Below, piece after piece: positions 1 to 6,196 of a stretch of DNA of 11,947 bases. The stretch's first letter is position 1. Each line of letters opens with the position of its first letter. Location of the stretch: positions 1 through 11,947 of the forward strand of contig MNQS01000217.1 of NCBI GenBank assembly GCA_001915545.1, given 5' to 3'. A program made the position numbers and the translations under genes. The DNA is from Bacteroides sp. 43_108 (lineage in GTDB: Bacteria; Bacteroidota; Bacteroidia; Bacteroidales; Bacteroidaceae). The notes under the pieces were generated by a model. It was not told the DNA's origin and made no database searches. It saw only the letters and a list, made by a program, of their open reading frames with translations.

Positions 1-195
1 CAATATAAGAAAAGGAATTTTCCATCTTGAAGCAACGATAAAAGCCCCTCCGGCGAGAGTGAGTAACGGAGGTAAAGCATACGTCGTAATTTGTAACCAA
101 CCACCCGGATTAAAACCCAGGATAACGGTGAACAAAATTCCCACAAAAGAAGGAATGAAAAGTAACAGTAACAGCTTTACAACCCAATTTTTCAT
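1..195 (-). CDS. N-terminal part of a small membrane protein, function unknown, cut by the left edge
   Basis: An open frame of 65 codons starts at the ATG whose complement is at 193-195 and runs off the left edge without a stop, so only the N-terminus is visible. The translation begins MKNWVVKLLLLLFIPSFVGI. It shows two hydrophobic stretches, about residues 5-27 and 34-55, separated by a short loop with FNPGGW, and a possible third starting near residue 60 after a basic SRWK. This is the pattern of a polytopic inner-membrane protein, and I do not recognise a family. A good Bacteroides-type promoter candidate lies directly upstream (219-250), and the GH110 terminator (331-376) separates it from the sugar-utilisation locus. 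It is therefore probably an independent gene and not part of that operon. Confidence 0.55.
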   Translation of the reverse strand, partial: MKNWVVKLLLLLFIPSFVGILFTVILGFNPGGWLQITTYALPPLLTLAGGAFIVASRWKIPFLIL

Positions 196-218
196 ATTCA
201 ATATTAGTTTTATCCTGC

Positions 219-250
219 CAAAGATAGCAATATAATTCTTGTTGTCTAAA
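219..250 (-). promoter_or_regulatory. Candidate Bacteroides-type promoter for the left-edge membrane protein
   Basis: Read on the minus strand, TATCTTTG at 226-219 matches the Bacteroides -7 consensus TAnnTTTG exactly. TTTA at 250-247 matches three of four bases of the -33 TTTG, with a 20-base spacer, close to the usual 19-21. The -7 box ends 23 bases before the start codon, leaving room for a short leader. The consensus is established; its use here is inference. Confidence 0.4.
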
Positions 251-330
251 TCAAATTAGTAAATATTTTATCTATACAACAAGGCTAGGATTCATGAAAC
301 TGACAGGGAAAAAACAATAAGATAAGACCG

Positions 331-376
331 ATAAAAAAATCAGCTGTAAAGGAGGAAATTTCCACCCTTACAGCTG
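331..376 (-). terminator. Rho-independent terminator after the GH110 gene
   Basis: The arms 341-349 (CAGCTGTAA) and 368-376 (TTACAGCTG) pair perfectly. The interior continues with GG/CC, GG/CC and AAA/TTT pairs and only two mismatches, so the whole 36 bases form a near-perfect palindrome centred on 358/359. On the minus strand the hairpin is followed by a run of seven T (339-333). It sits 75 bases past the GH110 stop codon and most likely ends the locus transcript. Confidence 0.8.
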
Positions 377-450
377 ATAACTTTATCTAATCTTACTATT
401 CAGACTTTCTTCCGCCTGTAACTACATCTCTGCAAACAAGGGGAAAATAT

Positions 451-2229
451 TTATTCGGCAATCGTCACATTCGTCACCCTTTCCAGCCAGAAGCGGTTCC
501 GGTTAGGATGGAACGGTTTGTATTCCGTATTCAACTTAATGGTGTTATTGCGGAAGACCAACCCATCGACAGACTTGGCATAAAGAATAGGAGCGTCGAA
601 GGTTTCAAACTCATTGTCTTCAATCACAATGCCACCCTCGGGTCCGCCGTGGAAATATTGCTGCTGTCCCTTCAGGTCGGGAATCTCCGGATAGATGGAG
701 ATAACCGCATTGGTAAACTGGAACAGATTAGTCAGCGCGTTTACAAAACGGTTCTTACGGATAATGACATGACGGCAGGCACCGGTCTCAAACCAACCGT
801 TGCAATCGCCGCAAAGCAGAATAGCAGCCCCCGAAGTATGGTCAAACAAGTTATTCTCGACGATAGTCTTGCGCGGGGTACTGAACAAAGAACCGCGTGC
901 ACGGTTATTACGGATCACATTGCCGGAAAACAAAACTTCAGGAGTCCATGTGAGGTTCTCTATTCCGAAACCACTTTGTTCATTAATTACCTGGTCTACC
1001 GGTTCCTGAAACGTAATCAGGAACTCTCGCGCGCCTTCGGTCTGTTCTTTGTCATAAGGACGGATAGAAATGATCTTATTCTGTTTTCCGACCAGTTCCA
1101 TCGTATTCGAACGGATAAACTGCACCTCATCACCCGGGCATCCCCACTCGAATCCCCACGACTGACCATGCATATAGCGGCCCACCAAGGTACGGTCGTC
1201 CACCCGTTTCACCACTTTCAAATAAGTGCCATGTACATTGATGGCATCATCCATCATCCCCTCATACAACCCGTTGCAAGACACAATCTTACCCTTACAA
1301 CCGGAAAAATGGGTCGCATCTGCCTGCGTGGTAAAATAACGCGGATCGGCATCCCCTTTCAAACATACGCCAAATTTCTCAAGTGTAATATTTTCACAAA
1401 GCTGTGCCAACAATCCCATGCCTTCCGCATAATGTACCTTCACATTCTCAATCGTTGTATTGACATCATGGGAAAGGAATATACCGGGTGTAGGACGTCC
1501 CCAGCCACGCATGGCCACCACTGTCCCCGGCACTAGGCGGGCATCTTTCCACCCCGGAGCATGGATACGGCGCGGAGCCACCTCACTGGCTCCTTTCGTC
1601 GGACAACCTATGTCACTGGTATTGTAAACCAGATGTTTGGTATCCCCGTCAAAAGCAATTCCCCACGAGTGTCTCATGGTCCATCCTTCACCATAAGCCT
1701 CGAATATGGAATCTTTAGCAATGCGATAATCGACCCACGGAGCCGGTTCAAAAACAATTCCATCCTGCGGATCGTTTTCTACGATCTTCACCTGGGCAAT
1801 ATGGGGGTTCTCGAAATCGATGCTGAAGTTCTTTAACAGACAGTTTTCGGAACGCAACAAGGAAACAGGCAACATCCTGCCGTGAAATACAAATTCGGAA
1901 CCTTGCCCGTCTAATGTCAGATTCTTCATGTCCTCTAATGCGATACCTACTTTCTTGGGATTCGTTTGGTCGTGATTGGAAATATAATACTCGCGCACAG
2001 CGGCTCCTTTTTCATGAAATTCATAACGCCCTTCGGGAAAACGGAGGATTACCTTCTCACCTTCCTTATATTCCGCCTTTATCTTGGCAAGCGCTTTTTG
2101 AAGAACCGGAGAGGCATTTTTACTGCTATTGGCTTTCAGACCGAAAGCAGAGATTTCATAGACTTTCTGAGCAGAAAGAGTGGTGCACGATAACACCAGA
2201 CTCAATGATAAAACAGATAATAATTTCAT
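451..2229 (-). CDS. Glycoside hydrolase family 110 exo-alpha-1,3-galactosidase, exported
   Basis: The 592-residue product resembles the GH110 alpha-1,3-galactosidases of gut Bacteroides (the GlaA/GlaB, FragA/FragB group). By family knowledge these are inverting exo-enzymes that release terminal alpha-1,3-linked galactose from blood group B-type structures; some members also act on linear alpha-Gal. The N-terminus MKLLSVLSLSLVLSCTTLSA is a signal peptide with probable cleavage at LSA|QK. The VLSC at residue 15 is a poor lipobox, so type I cleavage and a periplasmic product are favoured. The body is rich in short repeats of the right-handed beta-helix type, with many N-N and I-E-N turns (about residues 100-290 and 430-565). 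GMMDDAINVHG at 324-334 carries an adjacent Asp pair (D327, D328) that fits the paired catalytic aspartates reported for GH110. Length is normal and the frame is intact. Linear versus branched substrate preference cannot be decided from sequence alone. It lies 360 bases after GH109 and may have its own promoter. Confidence 0.85.
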   Translation of the reverse strand: MKLLSVLSLSLVLSCTTLSAQKVYEISAFGLKANSSKNASPVLQKALAKIKAEYKEGEKVILRFPEGRYEFHEKGAAVREYYISNHDQTNPKKVGIALEDMKNLTLDGQGSEFVFHGRMLPVSLLRSENCLLKNFSIDFENPHIAQVKIVENDPQDGIVFEPAPWVDYRIAKDSIFEAYGEGWTMRHSWGIAFDGDTKHLVYNTSDIGCPTKGASEVAPRRIHAPGWKDARLVPGTVVAMRGWGRPTPGIFLSHDVNTTIENVKVHYAEGMGLLAQLCENITLEKFGVCLKGDADPRYFTTQADATHFSGCKGKIVSCNGLYEGMMDDAINVHGTYLKVVKRVDDRTLVGRYMHGQSWGFEWGCPGDEVQFIRSNTMELVGKQNKIISIRPYDKEQTEGAREFLITFQEPVDQVINEQSGFGIENLTWTPEVLFSGNVIRNNRARGSLFSTPRKTIVENNLFDHTSGAAILLCGDCNGWFETGACRHVIIRKNRFVNALTNLFQFTNAVISIYPEIPDLKGQQQYFHGGPEGGIVIEDNEFETFDAPILYAKSVDGLVFRNNTIKLNTEYKPFHPNRNRFWLERVTNVTIAE

Positions 2230-2265
2230 TTTCAGTTAGAATTAAGAATTAATCGTATTGAAGTT

Positions 2266-2295
2266 TAAAGATACAGTGAAAGGAAATAGCCCAAT
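2266..2295 (-). promoter_or_regulatory. Weak promoter candidate for GH110
   Basis: On the minus strand TATCTTTA (2273-2266) matches the Bacteroides TAnnTTTG box except for the last base. ATTG (2295-2292) stands 18 bases upstream as an imperfect -33 element. The AATCT-N7-AGATT dyad (2293-2309) overlaps the -33 position. If real, GH110 could be expressed apart from the rest of the locus. Such near-matches also arise by chance in AT-rich DNA. Confidence 0.25.
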
Positions 2296-2393
2296 CTATT
2301 AATCAGATTTGTTTAAATTATTTTAACATAGACTTAAAACAAAACACAAGCATGAAAAAGGCTTGAAAGCAACGTCTTTCTAATAATAGCAAA

Positions 2394-2430
2394 GAGGAAA
2401 TGCAGCCCCAGCTGCACTCCCCCTTTCCTT
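2394..2430 (-). terminator. GC-rich hairpin, possible old or partial terminator
   Basis: TGCAGC (2401-2406) and GCTGCA (2411-2416) pair perfectly around a four-base loop. An outer stem pairs GAGGAAA (2394-2400) with TTTCCTT (2424-2430), with a seven-base bulge (2417-2423) on one side. On the minus strand it is followed only by TTTGCTATTATT, a weak U-tract. It lies about 40 bases past the stop of the GH109-like remnant, so it could be that lost gene's terminator, or an RNA processing or stabilising hairpin upstream of GH110. Confidence 0.35.
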
Positions 2431-2471
2431 ATCCTTGTTACTATTTTTAAATAGAATGTTATAAAATTATT

Positions 2472-2546
2472 TTAGAAAGTGTCATGATATCCTTTCACCT
2501 TGTTCCAAGCATCCACACCACCCGTCCTCCAGTCTGGAGCAGATGC
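2472..2546 (-). pseudogene. Decayed 3' end of a second GH109-type gene
   Basis: On the minus strand a 24-codon open stretch ends at a TAA (2474-2472) and reads ...APDWRTGGVDAWNKVKGYHDTF (the last two lines of the frame). The neighbouring intact GH109 has EFPDFTRGEWNVVKGYKHAY at residues 463-482. PD, WN, VKGY and surrounding spacing align, with a four-residue insertion before WN. At DNA level 2480-2508 matches 2700-2728 at 21 of 29 positions by eye. An in-frame stop (2549-2547) lies immediately upstream and I see no continuing homology further up, so only the tail survives. It is most simply the scar of a deleted tandem paralogue. The alternative is that the short match is chance or belongs to another Gfo/Idh/MocA protein. 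Confidence 0.5.
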
Positions 2547-2589
2547 TTAAGAACAACATAAACTCGATACACTTCACTTAAATGCTACA

Positions 2590-4140
2590 TTATTTGTCAG
2601 CTTCCGTCGCCCACTCTTTGGCTCCCCGTTCTTTCAGTTTAGCGGTGAATGCTTTGGCTTTTTCCATACTTGCCTGCTCTTCTTCCGGGCTTGCATAAGC
2701 GTGCTTGTAGCCTTTCACCACGTTCCATTCTCCACGAGTGAAGTCGGGGAACTCTACGGCAGCGCAGTTATTGTCCATAGATATCTCACCCAGTTCGGCC
2801 AGTGCGCACCACTCGGCAAGGTCATACACATCCATATCCAGAGGCAGACCATTCTGCAAACAATATACCAGACGGCTGTCCATGATAAAGTCCATACCCC
2901 CGTGTCCGCCTACCTCTTTGGCTATTTCACCATACTTCTTCAGAATAGGGTGCTGGTATTTCTCAACCAAAGCATCCATTTCAGCTTGTGGCAGGAATCC
3001 GTGTGAGCTGAGATTGTCCACCTTGGGTTGTACTCCTGAAGCACTCAGCTGATCAGCTCCCAATGCGTAGCCTTCTGTAGGATATTTGTTGGCGAACCCT
3101 TTCACACCTGTCAATTGATACAAACGGTTATAGGGTTGCGGAGTCATTACATTGTGTTGTATTTCGATCACTTTACCGTTTTCGGTACGAATCATAGTCG
3201 TAGTGTGATCTCCATTACGGAAATTAGTGCATTCTGAACCTGTTTTGGCTTCTACCAATCCTTTTCCTACTACTGATTTGGTATCCATGGCAGTCAGTGT
3301 CTTCATACGGTCGCCACGGTGAATATCCAAAACTTGTGCCACAGGGCCAAGGCCGTGTGTAGCATACACATCACCACGATGACGCATATTGAATTCCAGA
3401 CGCCAGCCCAGTTTATCGTTTTCACCGTTTTTCCAGTAATAATCCCAGAAATCGCTGAGGTTGTGGATGTAAGCTCCTTGTGCGCGGATTACCTCACCGA
3501 ACACACCGTTCTGCGCCATGTTCAGCGTATTCATCTCAAACCAGTCATAGCAGCAGTTTTCCAGAATGAAGCAGTGCTTGCGTGTTGTCTCGCTCAAGTT
3601 GACAAGATCCCAGCATTCCTGCAGGTTCATGGCAGAAGGTACCTCGATGGCTACGTGCTTGCCGTTCTCCAATGCACATTTGGCAATGGGGAAGTGGTGC
3701 AACCAGTCTGCGGCGATATATACCAAATCAATATCATCACGTTTACAAAGTTCCTCGTAACCTGTCTCACCCGAGTAGATTGCCGCTTTCGGCATAGAAG
3801 CTTTCTTTAAAATGTTCTGGCATGCTTCCGCACGTTTAGGGTCATAATCACAAAGCGCCACGATTTGGGTGCCGGGAATATGGGTGAAACGCGATACAGC
3901 TCCGGGACCACGCATTCCCAAGCCAACAAAGCCTACACGCACCACCTCCATTTTAGGAGCAGTAAGTCCGATCACGCTTTTTTGTCCGGCAGGACGTTCG
4001 GGGCTTTTTACAACAATAGTTCCCTCGTTCCACTCCCATTGCGTACCTTTATCGGTCGTATGAACAGTAGGAGCCTGAGGTGAACATGCACTCAGCACAA
4101 CACATGCGCCGGCTACGAGTAATAGTTTGATTTTTTTCAT
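2590..4140 (-). CDS. Glycoside hydrolase family 109 lipoprotein, alpha-N-acetylgalactosaminidase
   Basis: The 516-residue product is a Gfo/Idh/MocA-fold protein of the GH109 type. By family knowledge GH109 enzymes remove terminal alpha-linked GalNAc, as in blood group A, by an NAD-dependent oxidation-elimination route. The start is set at the ATG complementary to 4138-4140 because it begins a clean lipoprotein signal, MKKIKLLLVAGACVVLSAC, with lipobox LSAC and Cys19. An upstream in-frame ATG (4191) would bury this signal. The Rossmann dinucleotide motif GFVGLGMRGPG lies at 70-80 and the acidic strand end ALCDYDPKRAE at 95-105. EVPSA (166-170) replaces the EKP motif of ordinary dehydrogenases of this fold. 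LENCCYDWFEMNTLNM (193-208), GAYIHNLSDFW (222-232) and THGLGP (261-266) are family-like active-site segments. The lipid anchor suggests an outer-membrane or periplasmic location next to SusD. It follows SusD after 227 bases, with a hairpin in between. Confidence 0.85.
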   Translation of the reverse strand: MKKIKLLLVAGACVVLSACSPQAPTVHTTDKGTQWEWNEGTIVVKSPERPAGQKSVIGLTAPKMEVVRVGFVGLGMRGPGAVSRFTHIPGTQIVALCDYDPKRAEACQNILKKASMPKAAIYSGETGYEELCKRDDIDLVYIAADWLHHFPIAKCALENGKHVAIEVPSAMNLQECWDLVNLSETTRKHCFILENCCYDWFEMNTLNMAQNGVFGEVIRAQGAYIHNLSDFWDYYWKNGENDKLGWRLEFNMRHRGDVYATHGLGPVAQVLDIHRGDRMKTLTAMDTKSVVGKGLVEAKTGSECTNFRNGDHTTTMIRTENGKVIEIQHNVMTPQPYNRLYQLTGVKGFANKYPTEGYALGADQLSASGVQPKVDNLSSHGFLPQAEMDALVEKYQHPILKKYGEIAKEVGGHGGMDFIMDSRLVYCLQNGLPLDMDVYDLAEWCALAELGEISMDNNCAAVEFPDFTRGEWNVVKGYKHAYASPEEEQASMEKAKAFTAKLKERGAKEWATEADK

Positions 4141-4287
4141 GATAATTGTTTTATAAATAAATAATAAATGAATCGGTTTATGCACGAACACATAATAAAT
4201 ACGCCTATAAAGGACCTTCCCCCCCTAGTGGAAGTGATTTTTTTAGAATCCATGTATTTCCATTCATTGTCATTCAGAAGGATAAAC

Positions 4288-4327
4288 AAAGGCTTGCTGT
4301 CCATTGGACATGGAAAAACAAGCCTTT
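4288..4327 (-). terminator. Hairpin between SusD and GH109, partial terminator or processing site
   Basis: AAAGGCTTG (4288-4296) pairs perfectly with CAAGCCTTT (4319-4327), enclosing a second small hairpin TGTCC-ATT-GGACA (4298-4310). On the minus strand the stem is followed by GTTTATCCTT, an interrupted U-tract. It lies 41 bases past the SusD stop codon. It could partly terminate transcription or protect the 3' end of the SusC-SusD message, which would make the transport pair more abundant than the enzymes downstream. The hairpin is directly visible; its effect is inference. Confidence 0.5.
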
Positions 4328-4367
4328 TTCATTGTTTATTCAAAAAAGTTGAAGAAAACAGAAAACA

Positions 4368-6179
4368 TTAGTATCCAGGGTTTTGGTCATCTTTCAACAG
4401 CGGATTCACGTCCATGGCAGAAGTCGGAATAGGCATCAGGAGCAAACGATCTCCCCATACTTTATCTATTACAACATATTTTTGCCATTCTTTTTTCACC
4501 GGATCAAATCCTCCACAAGGTGCTGTACTTTCGCCATTCATCGCCTCACGACAATATTCCAATCCGTAACGACGTATATCATCGTAACGATGACCTTCGG
4601 CTGCCAGCTCAATACGACGCTCATTGCGTACCAACTCAAGAGCCGCATCTTTTGACAGACTGTTCGGAACATTGGGCATACCGCAACGGTCGCGCAAATC
4701 ATTCAAAGCATGCTGAACTTTTTCATCCCAACCATTATTTTGTACACGAGCTTCAGCATAAGTCAACAAAACCTCAGCATAGCGAATGATCGGATAATCC
4801 TCCACACTCTGCCAACCTTGATAAGGAGTAAGAGAAACCAACTTACGGTAATTATATCCGGTCCAAGATTCATTTCCATCTGATCCGGCTTTCAAAGGAT
4901 CCCACATATAATAGAAATCACCGGAGAAGTCCGTTTCCTGCCATCCTTTCAATGGAAATAAAATAGAAGCATACAAACGGCTGTCACGATTACGGAACTC
5001 CTGCATATAAGGGATTGACTTGATGTCCAATGTAGGCACCTTTTCACGGAACACTGCCGGAGCAACCGATTTATAAGTTTCTCCCACCGGCTCTGCAAAA
5101 TACTTCATCCACATATCGGCAAAACGTGCACGTCTGGTTTCTTCGGAAGGAATTTCAGGAAGAGTTTTTCCATCAATGCTCCAATAGGCATCCACCAGAT
5201 CCTGCATGGGCTCAAAAGAAGAGTATCCAGATCCCATCTGACTGGGACGAATATATGTATAACGAGTCCAATCACAGTTATTATCATCTGCCATGTATTC
5301 ACGTGTCAGGATATATTCAGGATTACCCGGATTGGCATTCTCTTTGTGCCACAAGGTTTCATAACTGAACAATCCTTTTACAAACTTGTCTTTGTCAATA
5401 CCCACTTCAGCAAAATCAATATATTTCTCCATTTCATCAGCTTCCTGCTGTTGTGCCGCATTCAAAGAAGTTACACGGAACAAGGAATGATGTCCTTCCG
5501 ATATCACTTTGCCGGCAGAAGCCTCAGCCTCTATATAGTTACCGAAATAAAGGGCAGCGCGGGCACGCAAAGCCAAAGCAGCGGCACGGGTAATACGGCT
5601 TGACTCATACAAATAACTGCCATCATATTCATCAGGAAGTATTTCGGCTATTTCATTCAGCTCGCTCAAAATAAAAGCCTGTACTTTTTCTGCCGGATCG
5701 CGTTTTGCATAAGGTGCATTATATTCGGGCACATCAGTAAAAAGATAGGCCTTGCCAAACTTCGTAGTCAGTTGTAAATACTGCCAGGCACGGAAGAAAC
5801 GGGCTTCTGCCTTCATACGTTCCTTCAGTCCTTCACTGATATCACATTTATCTACATTGATGATAAAATTATTGGCTATGCGGACTGTACTATAACCATA
5901 ACCAAAATCATTCCCTGCCGTGATACCATTGGTTTGTACCAACTCATAGGGACCTTCCCACGGTTTATGGCTATGCGCGTTATCGGTATACATTTCATCC
6001 CAGATATCCATGCCCGGGAGTTCTGCATACAACGCGTTCAATCCATTCCAAGCATCTTTCTCGTTTTTCCAGAAAGTCTCGGTAGATATATCAGAAGGTG
6101 GAACAACGTCCAAATCACATGAAACCATAGATGCACACAGCAGTGCAGAAAATGTGATATATTTAATGTTGAATTTCAT
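4368..6179 (-). CDS. SusD/RagB-family surface glycan-binding lipoprotein
   Basis: The 603-residue product is a SusD/RagB family outer-membrane lipoprotein that caps its SusC partner and binds the oligosaccharide before import. The signal MKFNIKYITFSALLCASMVSC ends in a lipobox with Cys21, followed by DLD. The N-terminal helical (TPR-like) region includes ERMKAEARFFRAWQYLQL (120-137) and RITRAAALALRARAALYFGN (195-214). The C-terminal region has the family signatures IRYAEVLLTYAEAR (465-478), LVRNERRIELAAEGHRYDDI (about 515-535) and the ending DDQNPGY. It starts 17 bases after the SusC stop, the normal tightly coupled arrangement. Length is slightly above the usual 500-600 residues. The sequence does not reveal the ligand, which is inferred from the GH109 and GH110 neighbours to carry alpha-GalNAc or alpha-Gal ends. 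Confidence 0.93.
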   Translation of the reverse strand: MKFNIKYITFSALLCASMVSCDLDVVPPSDISTETFWKNEKDAWNGLNALYAELPGMDIWDEMYTDNAHSHKPWEGPYELVQTNGITAGNDFGYGYSTVRIANNFIINVDKCDISEGLKERMKAEARFFRAWQYLQLTTKFGKAYLFTDVPEYNAPYAKRDPAEKVQAFILSELNEIAEILPDEYDGSYLYESSRITRAAALALRARAALYFGNYIEAEASAGKVISEGHHSLFRVTSLNAAQQQEADEMEKYIDFAEVGIDKDKFVKGLFSYETLWHKENANPGNPEYILTREYMADDNNCDWTRYTYIRPSQMGSGYSSFEPMQDLVDAYWSIDGKTLPEIPSEETRRARFADMWMKYFAEPVGETYKSVAPAVFREKVPTLDIKSIPYMQEFRNRDSRLYASILFPLKGWQETDFSGDFYYMWDPLKAGSDGNESWTGYNYRKLVSLTPYQGWQSVEDYPIIRYAEVLLTYAEARVQNNGWDEKVQHALNDLRDRCGMPNVPNSLSKDAALELVRNERRIELAAEGHRYDDIRRYGLEYCREAMNGESTAPCGGFDPVKKEWQKYVVIDKVWGDRLLLMPIPTSAMDVNPLLKDDQNPGY

Positions 6180-6196
6180 AATTTTATTTTTTTGAA

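Larger units (their letters stand above)
2230..2589. other. 360-base intergenic gap between GH109 and GH110
   Basis: No intact gene is visible. Read on the minus strand from the GH109 stop, the gap holds a short GH109-like remnant (2546-2472), a small perfect AT-rich inverted repeat CTATTT-TT-AAATAG (2441-2454), a GC-rich hairpin (2394-2430), a small dyad AATCT-N7-AGATT (2293-2309), and a weak promoter candidate in front of GH110 (2266-2295). The gap is much longer than the 17-base SusC-SusD junction, which suggests loss of a former gene. Confidence 0.6.

Noticed and set aside
508..1536. Long plus-strand open frame (342 codons) opposite GH110
   Set aside because: It lies entirely within the GH110 coding region on the other strand, has no recognisable motif or export signal, and is the usual antisense shadow of a real gene.
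4141..4191. Upstream in-frame ATG that would extend GH109 by 17 residues
   Set aside because: The extension would place the lipoprotein signal MKKIKLLLVAG..LSAC inside the protein; the inner ATG gives a normal signal peptide.
4219..4225. Run of seven C as a possible phase-variable tract
   Set aside because: It lies in a non-coding leader over 75 bases from the GH109 start and no promoter spacing or reading frame depends on its length as far as I can see.
4216..4247. Hairpin CTTCC..GGAAG followed by seven T on the plus strand
   Set aside because: The T-run follows the hairpin only on the plus strand, where no gene is present; on the transcribed minus strand it has no terminator layout.
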